From: Dyella lipolytica
GTDB taxonomy: Bacteria; Pseudomonadota; Gammaproteobacteria; Xanthomonadales; Rhodanobacteraceae
Assembly (NCBI RefSeq): GCF_030160075.1
Contig: NZ_BSNQ01000003.1
Location: forward strand, 1,004,719 to 1,068,718
Length of the DNA stretch: 64,000 nucleotides
Direction: 5' to 3'
In this document: in pieces, positions 55,025-64,000 of the stretch
Layout of the letters: each line of letters begins with the position of its first letter
How positions within the stretch are numbered: position 1 is the stretch's first letter
Position numbers and translations under genes: made by a program
Notes under the pieces: model-generated
Databases searched by the model: none
Told to the model about the DNA's origin: nothing
What the model saw: the letters and a program-made list of their open reading frames with translations, nothing else

Positions 55025-57412
55025 ATGACCGCTCCATCCTCCCCCAAGTCAGCGTTACGCATCCGCAAGGCCGCGGTGCTGGGCGCCGGCGTCATGGGCG
55101 CGCAGATCGCCGCACATCTGACCAACGCCAACGTCGAAACCGTACTGTTCGACCTTCCCGCGAAGGACGGCCCCAAGAGCGGCATCGCGCTCAAGGCGAT
55201 TGAGAACCTCAAAAAGCTCTCGCCCGCCCCGCTGGCTGACAGCACTCGCGCTGCTGCCATCATCCCGGCCAATTACGACGATGACCTGGCGCACCTGAAA
55301 GATGTCGACCTGGTGATCGAGGCGATCGCCGAGCGGATGGACTGGAAGCTGGATCTCTACAAGAAGATCGCGCCATATGTGTCGCCGACGGCTGTACTGG
55401 CCAGCAACACTTCGGGCCTGTCGATCAACGGCCTGGCCGAAGCCCTGCCGGAAGAAATGCGCCATCGCTTCACCGGCGTGCACTTCTTCAACCCACCTCG
55501 CTACATGCACTTGGTCGAGCTGATTCCAACCAAGCTCACCGACAAGAATGTGCTGGAAGGCCTCGAGGCATTCCTCACCACGACCGTCGGCAAAGGTGTC
55601 GTCTACGCCAAGGACACGCCCAACTTCATCGGCAACCGCATCGGCGTGTTCTCGATGCTGGCCACCATGCATCACACCGAGCAGTTCAAGCTGGGCTTCG
55701 ACACCGTCGATGCGCTGACCGGTCCGGCGGTGGGCCGTCCCAAGAGCGCTACCTATCGCACTGCCGACGTGGTCGGCCTCGATACGATGGCGCACGTCAT
55801 CAAGACCATGGCCGATACGCTGGCTGATGATCCGTGGCACGAATACTTCAAGGCTCCGGCGTGGTTGAGCGGCCTGATCGAACAAGGCGCGCTGGGCCAA
55901 AAGACCGGCGCAGGTTTCTACAAGAAGGCCGGCAAGGACATCGTGGTGCTGGATGTCGCCAAGCGCGATTACCGTGCGTCCGAGCAGAAGGCATCGGATG
56001 AAGTGTCCGCCATCCTCGCCATCAAGGATCCGGCCGAGAAGTTCGGCAAGCTGCGCGCGTCGAGCGATCCGCAGGCGCAGTTCCTATGGGCCACGTTCCG
56101 TGATCTGTTCCACTACACCGCCTATCACCTGGCCGATATCGCCGACACCGCACGCGATGTCGACTTTGCTATCCGCTGGGGCTACGGCTGGAAACTCGGC
56201 CCGTTCGAGACCTGGCAGGCCGCCGGCTGGCAGCAGGTGGCGAAGTGGATCCAGGAAGACATCGACGCCGGTAAGGCGATGAGCAAGGCGCCGCTGCCGA
56301 AGTGGGTGACGGATGGCCGCACCGGCGTGCATGGCAAGAATGGCTCGTATTCCGCCGCCGCCAACGCCGACAAGCCGCGCTCGCAGCACCCCGTGTATAA
56401 GCGTCAGTTGTTCCCCGATCCGATTCTTGGCGAGAAGTTCGACCAGGGCACGACCGTGTGGGAAAACGACGGCGTCCGCTTGTGGACGCTGGGCGACGAC
56501 GGCATCGGCATCATCTCGTTCAAGACCAAGATGAACACGGTCAACGACCAGGTGCTCGACGGCATTCAGCACGCCATTGGTGTTGCCGAAGAAAAGCTCA
56601 AGGCCGTGGTGATCTGGCAGACCAGCGAACCGTTCTCGGCAGGTGCCGATCTCAAGGGCGCGCTTGGCTTGCTGCAAGCCGGCAAGATCGACGACTTCAA
56701 GGCGATGGTCGCGAACTTCCAGCGCACCAGCATGCGCATCAAGCACTCGCTGGTGCCGGTGGTATCCGCCGTGCGTGGTCTCGCCCTGGGTGGTGGTTGC
56801 GAATTCCAGATGCATTCGGCACGCACCGTTGCTGCGTTAGAAAGCTATATCGGCCTGGTCGAAGCCGGCGTGGGTCTGCTGCCCGCCGGTGGTGGCCTGC
56901 ATGAGCTGGCCGTGCGCGCCGGACAGAGCAATCCGACCGATCCCTTCGAATCGCTGAAGAAAGTCTTCGAAACCGTGGCGATGGCCAAGGTCGGTGGCAG
57001 CGCACTCGAAGCCAAGCAGCTGGGCTTGCTGCGCGACAGCGATGTGGTGGTGTTCAACCCTTACGAGTTGCTTTATGTCGCCAAGCAGGTGGCGGGTTCG
57101 CTGGCCGAAAGCGGCTGGCGCGCACCGCTGTACGCTCGTAGCGTTCCGGTCGCTGGCGATGTTGGCACCGCTACGTTCAAAGCGTCGCTTGCCAACCTGC
57201 AAGCCGGTTATTTCGCCTCCGAGCACGACGTGGCCATCGCCACGCGCATCGCTGACACCTTGTGTGGCGGTGCGATCGAGCGCGGTTCGCTGGTGGACGA
57301 AGAATGGTTGCTGGAGCTGGAGCGCAAACACTTCGTGGAGCTAGCGCAAACCGAAAAGACCCAGGCACGTATCGCTCACACCATGACCACCGGCAAACCG
57401 CTGAGGAACTAA
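55025..57412 (+). CDS. fadN: Bifunctional 3-hydroxyacyl-CoA dehydrogenase/enoyl-CoA hydratase (FadN type)
   Basis: The 795-residue enzyme has its domains in the FadN (YusL) order, with the dehydrogenase first and the hydratase last, opposite to E. coli FadB. The NAD-binding loop is VLGAGVMGAQIAAHL near residue 20; the dehydrogenase signature VHFFNPPRYMHLVELI is near 155. The hydratase/crotonase part (about 490-720) has FSAGADLKGAL, ALGGGCEFQM and GLVEAGVGLLPAGGG, with both catalytic glutamates. It carries out two steps of fatty acid beta-oxidation and partners the following thiolase. Confidence 0.93.
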   Translation: MTAPSSPKSALRIRKAAVLGAGVMGAQIAAHLTNANVETVLFDLPAKDGPKSGIALKAIENLKKLSPAPLADSTRAAAIIPANYDDDLAHLKDVDLVIEAIAERMDWKLDLYKKIAPYVSPTAVLASNTSGLSINGLAEALPEEMRHRFTGVHFFNPPRYMHLVELIPTKLTDKNVLEGLEAFLTTTVGKGVVYAKDTPNFIGNRIGVFSMLATMHHTEQFKLGFDTVDALTGPAVGRPKSATYRTADVVGLDTMAHVIKTMADTLADDPWHEYFKAPAWLSGLIEQGALGQKTGAGFYKKAGKDIVVLDVAKRDYRASEQKASDEVSAILAIKDPAEKFGKLRASSDPQAQFLWATFRDLFHYTAYHLADIADTARDVDFAIRWGYGWKLGPFETWQAAGWQQVAKWIQEDIDAGKAMSKAPLPKWVTDGRTGVHGKNGSYSAAANADKPRSQHPVYKRQLFPDPILGEKFDQGTTVWENDGVRLWTLGDDGIGIISFKTKMNTVNDQVLDGIQHAIGVAEEKLKAVVIWQTSEPFSAGADLKGALGLLQAGKIDDFKAMVANFQRTSMRIKHSLVPVVSAVRGLALGGGCEFQMHSARTVAALESYIGLVEAGVGLLPAGGGLHELAVRAGQSNPTDPFESLKKVFETVAMAKVGGSALEAKQLGLLRDSDVVVFNPYELLYVAKQVAGSLAESGWRAPLYARSVPVAGDVGTATFKASLANLQAGYFASEHDVAIATRIADTLCGGAIERGSLVDEEWLLELERKHFVELAQTEKTQARIAHTMTTGKPLRN

Positions 57413-57422
57413 AGGCTCGTCG

Positions 57423-57500
57423 CCCCGGCGAACGCCGGGGCCCAGCGACTCTGAGTCACGACAAAGACACTGGATCCCGGCATTCGCCGGGACGACGAAC
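57423..57500. repeat. REP/BIME-like double palindrome between fadN and fadA
   Basis: Two hairpins, CCCCGGCGAACGCCGGGG (57423-57440) and TCCCGGCATTCGCCGGGA (57475-57492), are joined by a 34-base spacer. The outer sequences CGTCG and CGACG make the whole a larger inverted structure. This is the common proteobacterial intergenic repeat. It could stabilise the fadN mRNA or lower read-through into fadA. It shares its core with the repeat at 43476-43503. Confidence 0.75.
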
Positions 57501-57551
57501 AAAAACCAAAGCGCGTCGCCGCGAATCGCGCGACGCAACGGAGTAAAGACC

Positions 57552-58757
57552 ATGACCAAGCAAGTGCAAGACGCCTACATCGTCGCCGCTACCCGCACCC
57601 CGGTTGGCAAGGCGCCGCGCGGCGTATTCCGCAACACCCGTCCCGACGACATGCTGGCCCACGTGATCCGTGCCGTGATGGCACAGGCGCCGGGCATCGA
57701 TCCACATCGCATCGGCGATGCCATCATCGGCTGCGCCATGCCCGAAGCCGAGCAAGGCATGAACGTGGCACGCATCGGCGTACTGCTGGCCGGCCTGCCG
57801 GATACAGTGCCGGGCGTCACCATCAACCGCTTCTGTTCTTCCGGCTTGCAAGCGGTGGCGATGGCCGCCGATCGCATCCGTCTGGGCGAGGCAGACTTGA
57901 TGCTCGCTGGCGGCACCGAGAGCATGAGCATGGTGCCGATGATGGGCAACAAGATCGCCATGAATCCAGGCATCTTCGACAACGAACACATCGGCATCGC
58001 TTATGGCATGGGCATCACCGCCGAGAACGTCGCCAAGCAGTGGAAGGTGAGTCGCGAACAGCAGGACGCCTTCTCCGTGGAAAGCCACCGTCGCGCACTC
58101 GCCGCGATTGCCGCTGGCGAATTCAAGGATGAGATCACCCCGTACAAGCTCGACGACCATTACCCGGATCTCGCCACGCGCGGCATCAAGACCGATAGTC
58201 GCGTCGTCGACATCGACGAAGGTCCGCGCGCCGGCACCTCGTTAGAAGTGCTGGCCAAGCTCAAGACCGTATTCCGCAATGGTCAGTTCGGCGGCACGGT
58301 CACGGCGGGCAATTCTTCGCAGACATCCGACGGCGCAGGTGCCGTATTGCTTGCCAGCGAGCAGGCGATCAAGGACTACGGCCTTACACCGCTCGCCCGT
58401 TTCGTCGGTTTCTCGGTGGCTGGCGTGCGTCCGGACATCATGGGTATCGGTCCGAAGGAAGCGATTCCGAAGGCGCTGAAGCAAACCGGCATCAAGCAGG
58501 ATCAACTGGATTGGATCGAGCTCAACGAAGCCTTCGCCGCGCAAGCTTTGGCGGTGATTGGCGATCTCGGCCTGGATACCGCCAAGGTCAACCCGCTCGG
58601 CGGCGCCATTGCTCTCGGCCATCCGCTGGGCGCTACCGGTGCCATCCGCGTCGCGACCCTGCTGCACGGCCTGCGCCGCCGCAAGCAGAAGTACGGCATG
58701 GTGACCATGTGTATCGGTACCGGCATGGGCGCAGCGGGTATTTTTGAAGCGCTGTAA
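57552..58757 (+). CDS. fadA: Acetyl-CoA C-acyltransferase (thiolase)
   Basis: The 401-residue thiolase has the acyl-enzyme cysteine in NRFCSSGLQAVA, the catalytic GHPLGATGAIR and the final CIGTGMGAAG. It cleaves 3-ketoacyl-CoA in beta-oxidation. A good ribosome site (GGAG) precedes ATG 57552. It is the partner of FadN and follows it after 139 bp. Confidence 0.95.
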   Translation: MTKQVQDAYIVAATRTPVGKAPRGVFRNTRPDDMLAHVIRAVMAQAPGIDPHRIGDAIIGCAMPEAEQGMNVARIGVLLAGLPDTVPGVTINRFCSSGLQAVAMAADRIRLGEADLMLAGGTESMSMVPMMGNKIAMNPGIFDNEHIGIAYGMGITAENVAKQWKVSREQQDAFSVESHRRALAAIAAGEFKDEITPYKLDDHYPDLATRGIKTDSRVVDIDEGPRAGTSLEVLAKLKTVFRNGQFGGTVTAGNSSQTSDGAGAVLLASEQAIKDYGLTPLARFVGFSVAGVRPDIMGIGPKEAIPKALKQTGIKQDQLDWIELNEAFAAQALAVIGDLGLDTAKVNPLGGAIALGHPLGATGAIRVATLLHGLRRRKQKYGMVTMCIGTGMGAAGIFEAL

Positions 58758-58835
58758 TCGTTGCTATGAACGCTGAAACAAACAGGGTGCGGAAGAACCT
58801 CCGCATCGAATTCCACAAGACGTCCTAATAGACAG

Positions 58836-58862
58836 AGCGGCGCCGGCCCAGCTGGCGCCGCT
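58836..58862 (+). terminator. Rho-independent terminator of the fadN-fadA unit
   Basis: AGCGGCGCC and GGCGCCGCT form a perfect 9-bp stem with a 9-base loop, followed by TTCGCGTTT. It lies 78 bp after the fadA stop. The T-tract is interrupted, so moderate strength. Confidence 0.7.
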
Positions 58863-59051
58863 TTCGCGTTTCTGGCGCACGATCCCACCGCCGCTCCTTA
58901 ATCGACAGGCATCGGCAACCTTTCTGTGATCGATTTGCCTTGCTGTCGCCCCATCAGAGGCGAATAATTTAGCCCGTGCGGTGCACAACCTCGTACGCCG
59001 CCATTTTCTGCGCCTCCCCTCTTCCTGCCGAGCTAGCGGTGCGGGGAAGGC

Positions 59052-60521
59052 GTGGTTGTTCCAGGAACCGAACTCGTGACGTTGTTGACTGAGGAAAAGG
59101 CGGATGCACCGGCCATTTCATTGCCGGTTTTTCCCGATTACCGCCTAACCTCCTTGATCGTGGGCTGTGCCATCTTCCTCGAGCAGATGGACGGTACCGT
59201 TTTGGCAACGGCTTTACCGACGATGGCCCGCGATTTCCATGTCTCTGCGCCGGCGATGAGCGTAGCCGTCACCAGTTACCTGTTGGCATTGGCAGTACTG
59301 ATTCCTGTCAGCGGCGCGATGTCGGATCGTTTTGGCGCCAAGCGCGTCTTCAACAGTTCCATCGTGGTGTTCATCATCGGCTCGATCTTGTGTTCGCTGA
59401 CCAGGACCCTGCCGATGATGGTGGCGGCGCGACTGCTGCAAGGCACGGGCGGCGCCATGATGGCGCCGGTGGGGCGACTGGTGATCCTGCGCACGGTGGA
59501 GCGCCGCCATTTGGTCTCGTCCATGATGTGGACGCTGATTCCGGCCATCGTCGGCACGATGGCCGGGCCGCCACTGGGTGGGTTCATTGTCGAATACTTC
59601 GACTGGCGCTGGATCTTCTACATAAACGTGCCGATCGGCGTATTGGGCTACTGGCTGGTGCGGCGATACATTCCGGTTGTGCACAGCGTGACGCAACCGG
59701 CACGCTTCGACTGGCCAGGTTTTGCTCTTTGCAGCGTCGGGTTATCGTGCTCGTTGTTCGGGCTCGAGTTGTTCGGCCAGAACACCGATATGCGCAATGC
59801 CGTGCTGCTCGTCGCCATCGGTGTGACGGCGTGCGTGGGCTATGTATGGCATGCGCGACGCTGCGCCAATCCGGCGGTAGATCTCACGCTGCTGCGCATC
59901 GATTCATTTCGACTGTCGGTGGTCTCCGGTTCGCTGATGCGAATCACCCAGGGCGCGCAGCCATTCCTGCTGCCGCTGCTGCTGCAAATCGGCCTTGGTT
60001 TTTCGGCCCTGCGCAGCGGCCAGTTGATCCTGGGCATTTCCCTTGGCGCGCTGATGGCACGCGTTCTCACCACACGTATATTGCGGCGAATCGGTTTCCG
60101 CCGTGCCATGGTCTACAACGGCGTGCTGGCCAGCCTGAGTTATGCCATCTGCGCTTTTTTCCAAGCGGACTGGCCGTTCTGGTTAATGTTCGGGTTGCTG
60201 GTGTACTGCGGCATTGTGATGTCGTTCCAGTTCGCCGCCTACAACACCATCGCCTACGAAGCGGTACCTACCGATCGCATGAGCGCCGCCAACAGCTTCT
60301 ACTCCACCTTGCAGCAGTTGATGCTCTCGGTGGGCGTGTGTTGCGGCGCGCTGGTCCTGAAACTCGCCATGGCGGCAAGCCACAACGCCGAGCCCAGCCG
60401 ACTGGATTTCTCCGCCGCTTTCCTGATCGTTACAGTGATCTCGCTCAGTTCCACCCGCTGGCATCTGGCCTTTGCCCATGACGTCGGGCACGAAATGAGC
60501 GGGCACCCAAGGCGCACATAA
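59052..60521 (+). CDS. MFS transporter, DHA2 (EmrB/QacA-like)
   Basis: The 489-residue protein has about fourteen membrane helices. Motif A is SGAMSDRFGAKRVFN (usually GxLaDrxGrkxxl) and motif C-like GTMAGPPLGGFI is in helix 5. The segment IFLEQMDGTVLATALP in helix 1 is the DHA2 signature (LD.TIVN.ALP). It is a proton-driven drug or toxic compound exporter of the inner membrane. The start used is GTG 59052; GTG 59076 (VTLLTEE) is equally possible. Gap to the terminator region upstream, so it has its own promoter. Confidence 0.9.
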   Translation: MVVPGTELVTLLTEEKADAPAISLPVFPDYRLTSLIVGCAIFLEQMDGTVLATALPTMARDFHVSAPAMSVAVTSYLLALAVLIPVSGAMSDRFGAKRVFNSSIVVFIIGSILCSLTRTLPMMVAARLLQGTGGAMMAPVGRLVILRTVERRHLVSSMMWTLIPAIVGTMAGPPLGGFIVEYFDWRWIFYINVPIGVLGYWLVRRYIPVVHSVTQPARFDWPGFALCSVGLSCSLFGLELFGQNTDMRNAVLLVAIGVTACVGYVWHARRCANPAVDLTLLRIDSFRLSVVSGSLMRITQGAQPFLLPLLLQIGLGFSALRSGQLILGISLGALMARVLTTRILRRIGFRRAMVYNGVLASLSYAICAFFQADWPFWLMFGLLVYCGIVMSFQFAAYNTIAYEAVPTDRMSAANSFYSTLQQLMLSVGVCCGALVLKLAMAASHNAEPSRLDFSAAFLIVTVISLSSTRWHLAFAHDVGHEMSGHPRRT

Positions 60522-60614
60522 CGGCCCCATTCGTCACATAGCCGTTTAACAGCCATCGGCGTACATTCGGGCGGCAAAGACGTTGCAGCGAACCAACCCG
60601 ACAGAGGATCGACG

Positions 60615-61406
60615 ATGAAAAAGTCATTGTTGTTTGGGGTCGCACTGGCCTCCCTGCTGCCGGTGCTGGCCATGGCACAGAGCGCCTTCGAGGGAACCTG
60701 GAAGATCGACCTGAACAAGGTGCAGATGTCAAAGAAGCCCGACATACTGTTACTGCAAAACGGTGTCTTCCAATGCAAGACCTGTGTACCGGCCATCTCG
60801 GTCAAAGCCGATGGTGAAGACCACAGCGTCACCGGACATCCCTACTTCGATTCGATAGCCGTCGACGTGGTGGACGATCACACCATCCGGGAAACCGACA
60901 AGAAAGGCGGCAAGGTGGTTGGAACGTCCACCACCGCTGTCGCTGCCGACGGCAAAACCGCGGTCGTGGATTTCACAGACAGCAGCGATACCGACGCAGC
61001 ACCGATCACCGGCAAAGTCACCATGACGCGTGTCGAAGCCGGGCCGGCTGGTTCGCACCATGTTTCCGGCGCATGGCGCAGTACCGGCTTCCAAAACTTC
61101 TCCGACAACGGTCTGCTGATGACCTTCAAGGTCGACGGCGATCACCTCAGCATGACCACCCAGACCGGCCAGTCCTACAGCGCCAAGATGGACGGTACCG
61201 AAGCGCCTTATAAGGGCGACCCCGGCATAACCAGCGTATCGGTGATGAAAACCGGGGCAAGCAGCTTTACCGAAACCGACAAACGCGATGGGAAACCCAT
61301 CAGTGTTGCGGAAGTGAAGGTGGCAGCCGATGGTAAGACCATGAATGTGGTCGTCCACGACAAACTGCGTGGAACGACCTCCACCTTCGCGGCCGACAAG
61401 CAGTAA
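60615..61406 (+). CDS. Secreted protein of unknown function
   Basis: The 263-residue protein has a clear signal peptide (KKSLLFGVALASLLPVLAMAQ). The mature part begins SAFEGTWKIDLNKVQ and contains two similar halves: FDSIAVDVVDDHTIRETDKK and GITSVSVMKTGASSFTETDK, each ending with VAADGKT. It looks like an internally duplicated beta-rich periplasmic protein of the kind common in soil proteobacteria and acidobacteria. I recognise no catalytic motif. The two cysteines in FQCKTCVPA are close together (CxxC). Confidence 0.75.
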   Translation: MKKSLLFGVALASLLPVLAMAQSAFEGTWKIDLNKVQMSKKPDILLLQNGVFQCKTCVPAISVKADGEDHSVTGHPYFDSIAVDVVDDHTIRETDKKGGKVVGTSTTAVAADGKTAVVDFTDSSDTDAAPITGKVTMTRVEAGPAGSHHVSGAWRSTGFQNFSDNGLLMTFKVDGDHLSMTTQTGQSYSAKMDGTEAPYKGDPGITSVSVMKTGASSFTETDKRDGKPISVAEVKVAADGKTMNVVVHDKLRGTTSTFAADKQ

Positions 61407-61564
61407 GCGGACTGAACCGGGGCGCGCCCAGCGCCACGCCCCGTTCTATCGGAACGTTTCATCGTTCGCCTTTGCGACACACTGTTTCCAAACCACGTGC
61501 TACCCGTCGCGATGATTGGCCTTATGTTGGGCGTCATCTCAACCACAGGGTTACAGGTGCTCTC

Positions 61565-62266
61565 ATGATCGAACGTCGCTCTTTCGACAGCCTTGGCGGA
61601 GCCGATCACGGTTGGCTCAAGGCCAAACATCATTTTTCGTTTGCCAGCTACAACGATCCCAAGCGCATGGGCTGGGGCGCGTTGCGTGTGTGGAACGACG
61701 ACACTATCGCTTCACAGACCGGCTTTCCGCCGCATCCGCATGCAGACATGGAAATCATCACCTATGTGCGCGAAGGTGCGATCACGCACCGTGACAGCCT
61801 CGGCAACGAAGGTCGCACCGAAGCGGGCGATGTGCAGGTGATGAGCGCCGGCACCGGCATCACGCATAGCGAATACAACCTGGAGCCGAACAGCACACGT
61901 ATCTTCCAGATCTGGATCATTCCCGATGGTCACGGCAAACCACCGTCGTGGGGTGCCAAACCGTTTCCGGCGGGTGAGCGCTCTGGTCGTTTCGTGGCGC
62001 TGGCCAGCGGCTTCAAGGACGACACCGATGCCCTGCCCCTACGCACCGATGCGCGCGTACTCGGCGCCACGCTCAAGGCCGGCGAAACCACGCAGTACGC
62101 GCTTGCGAAAGATCGCTACGCGTATCTTGTGCCCGCCAAAGGCTCGGTCGAACTCAACGGCATCAAGCTCGATGCCCGCGATGGTGCAGCCATTCACAAT
62201 GAACCGACACTGGAAGTGAAAGCACTGGAAGACACCGAGTTGGTACTTGTCGATACCAGTCGATAA
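61565..62266 (+). CDS. Pirin family protein (quercetinase-like cupin)
   Basis: The 233-residue bicupin has pirin features: FPPHPHADMEIITYV (metal histidines), VMSAGTGITHSEYN (later His and Glu) and QIWIIPDG. It resembles YhhW, a quercetin 2,3-dioxygenase, though the true substrate in bacteria is usually unknown. Start at 61565 is the ATG preceding the pirin N-terminus (IERRSFDSLGGADHGWL); the frame is open upstream to 61472. Confidence 0.9.
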   Translation: MIERRSFDSLGGADHGWLKAKHHFSFASYNDPKRMGWGALRVWNDDTIASQTGFPPHPHADMEIITYVREGAITHRDSLGNEGRTEAGDVQVMSAGTGITHSEYNLEPNSTRIFQIWIIPDGHGKPPSWGAKPFPAGERSGRFVALASGFKDDTDALPLRTDARVLGATLKAGETTQYALAKDRYAYLVPAKGSVELNGIKLDARDGAAIHNEPTLEVKALEDTELVLVDTSR

Positions 62267-62284
62267 CCAACGCGCATAAAAAAA

Positions 62285-62304
62285 CCGGGCGCCGAAGCGC
62301 CCGG
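62285..62304 (-). terminator. Terminator of the trimeric autotransporter gene
   Basis: CCGGGCGC-CGAA-GCGCCCGG forms a perfect 8-bp stem with a 4-base loop. On the - strand it is followed by TTTTTTT, so it terminates the adhesin gene. On the + strand it may also serve the pirin gene, whose stop is 18 bp upstream. Confidence 0.88.
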
Positions 62305-62431
62305 GACAAATCGGCGAAGGCTCACCAGGAAGCACGCCTTCGCCGCTGACACATGACTTCGGTTACCACACCATCGAGGCACCGAAGCCCACACCGGCAT
62401 CGCCCTGCGCGTTGCCGGCAACGCTTTGGCT

Positions 62432-64000
62432 TTACCAGCCGAAGGCCATGCCTGCACCGACTGACACGTCGTTAGCAGAAGCCGAGCCACCGAACGACAC
62501 ATTCAAGTTCGGCTTGATCTGCCGCGAGTAGCCCACCGCGATGGCCGACTGGCCGTTTTGCATGCCTACACCCACGCCCATTCTGTTGGGCTTGTCGATG
62601 CCTTGCGCGCTGAAGGCCATCTGGCCGTAGGCGGCGCTCATCGCACCCATGCCGTTGATGCGCTTGTTCATCTGCGTGAACTTCTGATTGGCCCAGTCCT
62701 GCACGCCGTTGACGGCATCCTGCACCTGACCCCAGTTGGCGGCATCGGTGCGCTGCGTACCGGCCGCCACGTTGGTGATCTGGCGTTCGTTGCCCGGCGA
62801 ACCGACCGAGACGGTGTTGTCGCGGTCCGCTACCGAGCCGGCACCCAGTGCTACGGAGTTGTTGCCCGTTGCGCTGGAGTTCGCACCCAATGCCGTGCTG
62901 TTAGTGCCGGTGGCGCTGGCATTGGCACCATTGGCCGTGCTGTTGCTGCCCGAAGCGACCGAGTTCGCGCCGGTAGCCGTGCTGTTGCTACCCGATGCGA
63001 CTGCGCCGGCACCGTTGGCGGTGCTGTTGCTACCTGTCGCTTGCGAACCGGCGCCGGTCGCGGTGCTGTTATCACCCGATGCCACCGCATTCGTGCCAAC
63101 GGCCGTGCTGTTGGTACCGGAAGCGTTCGCACCATCGCCCACCTGCGTGCTGCCGCTACCCGGGCCCGGCGAAGGTACCGGACCGCCGATGCTGCCATCG
63201 GCAATGCTTTGCTCGATGGTGCCCACGCGATCGTTGAGCGAGTTGTACTGACCGGTGAGCAGGCTGAACTGGCTCTGGAAGTTCTGCTGCAGGTCGAACA
63301 GCTGGCCGCCGTTCACCGCCTGCATGCTGCCCGAGGCAATCAGGCCCGGCGCCACGTTGTTGAGCAAGGTGCCGTTGCTGCCGCCGAAGGTTACGCTCGA
63401 CAGGTCGACGCCGTCGTACACCACCGCCGCCAGGGGCAGATTGGAGTTCGGGTCGAACAAGCCCATCGCCTTCAACTGCGCGATCGTTGCCGCATCGGTA
63501 TCACCCGTACCGTTGGCCACGCCAGTCAGCACTCGCGGGCCGGCCGTGCCGGTGAAGTCCACCGAAGCGCCACCCGTATTTGCGCCCACCGTAAGGTTGC
63601 CGGTGGTCGGATTCTGCTGCACCAGGCCCACAGTACCGCTGCTGATCTGGTCGTTAAGATCCGAGATGTCGCTGCTGTTCTGCGTCACGCGGCCGTCGAT
63701 GTTGCTGATCGCACCGCCGATGCTGTTCACGGTGGTGCCGCCCACGGTGTAGCTCGGCGCGCTGATCGAGCCGTCGGCGTTCACCGTAGAGCCGCCACCC
63801 AGGGCAGACGCAACACTGCTGGACACGCCGTAGAGCTGCGAGCCGTTCACCGCATCCAGGCTAGTGGCCGACACGTTGCCATTGGCCACACCCGTCAAGG
63901 TACGTGCACCGGCCGTGCCGGTGAAATCCACCGTGCTACCGTCGGTGTTCGCGCCCACCGTCAGGTTCGCACCGGCAGTTGCCTGCTGCACCAGACCCAC
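62432..64000 (-). CDS. YadA-like trimeric autotransporter adhesin (partial, 5' end outside window)
   Basis: The C-terminal 522 residues are present; the frame runs off the right edge. The C-terminal 90 or so form the YadA anchor (MGAMSAAYGQMAFSAQGIDK, then the last strands ending SVGAGMAFGW). Before it comes a neck segment (NERQITNVAAGTQRTDAANW) and seven 14-residue head repeats of the pattern ASGxNSTAxGANxx (about 62837-63130). Further upstream are stalk/neck units with two near-copies of NLTVGANT..VDFTGTAG (around 63504-63640 and 63874-64000). A Pro/Gly/Ser linker (GGPVPSPGPGSGST) splits stalk and head. It forms a trimer anchored in the outer membrane for adhesion or autoaggregation. Confidence 0.94.
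   Translation of the reverse strand: MGLVQQATAGANLTVGANTDGSTVDFTGTAGARTLTGVANGNVSATSLDAVNGSQLYGVSSSVASALGGGSTVNADGSISAPSYTVGGTTVNSIGGAISNIDGRVTQNSSDISDLNDQISSGTVGLVQQNPTTGNLTVGANTGGASVDFTGTAGPRVLTGVANGTGDTDAATIAQLKAMGLFDPNSNLPLAAVVYDGVDLSSVTFGGSNGTLLNNVAPGLIASGSMQAVNGGQLFDLQQNFQSQFSLLTGQYNSLNDRVGTIEQSIADGSIGGPVPSPGPGSGSTQVGDGANASGTNSTAVGTNAVASGDNSTATGAGSQATGSNSTANGAGAVASGSNSTATGANSVASGSNSTANGANASATGTNSTALGANSSATGNNSVALGAGSVADRDNTVSVGSPGNERQITNVAAGTQRTDAANWGQVQDAVNGVQDWANQKFTQMNKRINGMGAMSAAYGQMAFSAQGIDKPNRMGVGVGMQNGQSAIAVGYSRQIKPNLNVSFGGSASANDVSVGAGMAFGW

Noticed and set aside
55055..55900. Open frame of 281 codons antisense to fadN
   Set aside because: The + strand carries conserved dehydrogenase motifs throughout; the antisense frame shows no family features.
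62820..63140. Tandem repeat array that could be mistaken for a CRISPR
   Set aside because: The 42-bp units are in frame, without unique spacers, and encode the 14-residue head repeats of the adhesin.

Overview
The window looks like chromosome from a GC-rich gammaproteobacterium of the Xanthomonadales/Lysobacterales, most likely Rhodanobacteraceae (Dyella, Luteibacter or Rhodanobacter type). The reasons are the conserved block der-bamB-yfgM / rodZ-pilF-rlmN-ndk, the guaA-guaB pair, a PsrA-like TetR gene next to a fadN-fadA pair, and an antibacterial effector with the C-terminal signal of the Xanthomonadales type IV secretion system (X-T4SS). I saw no rRNA, tRNA or CRISPR array.

Region 1 (1-9302, +) is the end of a hybrid PKS-NRPS locus. 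A PKS subunit (malonyl-type acyltransferase, ACP, PLP aminotransferase), cut by the left edge, is translationally coupled to a C-A-T-C-A-T NRPS without a thioesterase. A 267-bp element with long inverted-repeat ends (9308-9574) follows.

Region 2 (9584-31803) is a large exopolysaccharide (EPS) locus in two convergent arms. The + arm (9584-20255) is nine tightly overlapping genes: GT2, O-antigen-ligase-like polymerase, Wzx-like flippase, CapK/PaaK-like protein, three GT4 enzymes, a polysaccharide deacetylase and a deacetylase-like membrane protein. The - arm (31803 to 24651) encodes a Wza-like exporter, a Wzz-like chain-length protein, a CpsD-like ATPase with a degenerate P-loop, an outer-membrane barrel, two alpha/beta hydrolases and GalE. 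It is headed by a perfect CRP/Clp-type site. The gene set resembles exosortase-A-type EPS loci, but no exosortase gene lies in the window. Between the arms (20332-24512, -) sits a separate weapon module: virD4, an LprI-type lipoprotein (putative immunity protein) and a lysozyme-like effector carrying an XVIPCD-type secretion domain.

Region 3 (32146-39543) is mixed accessory DNA: paired SMR transporters, a Cache-HAMP sensor lacking an output domain with a DUF4388-like partner, an AT-richer secreted bulb-type lectin, a GT39-like membrane glycosyltransferase, a CHAD protein and a universal stress protein.

Region 4 (39715-54092, almost all -) is housekeeping: an NAD(P)-binding protein, a sirtuin, tadA, guaA, guaB, folD, rhodanese-MoeB, der, bamB, yfgM, rodZ, pilF, rlmN and ndk.

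Region 5 (54243-62266, +) holds a TetR/PsrA-like regulator with two operator palindromes flanking its own promoter, the beta-oxidation genes fadN and fadA, a DHA2 efflux transporter, a secreted protein of unknown function and a pirin. The right edge cuts a YadA-like trimeric autotransporter adhesin (62432-64000, -).
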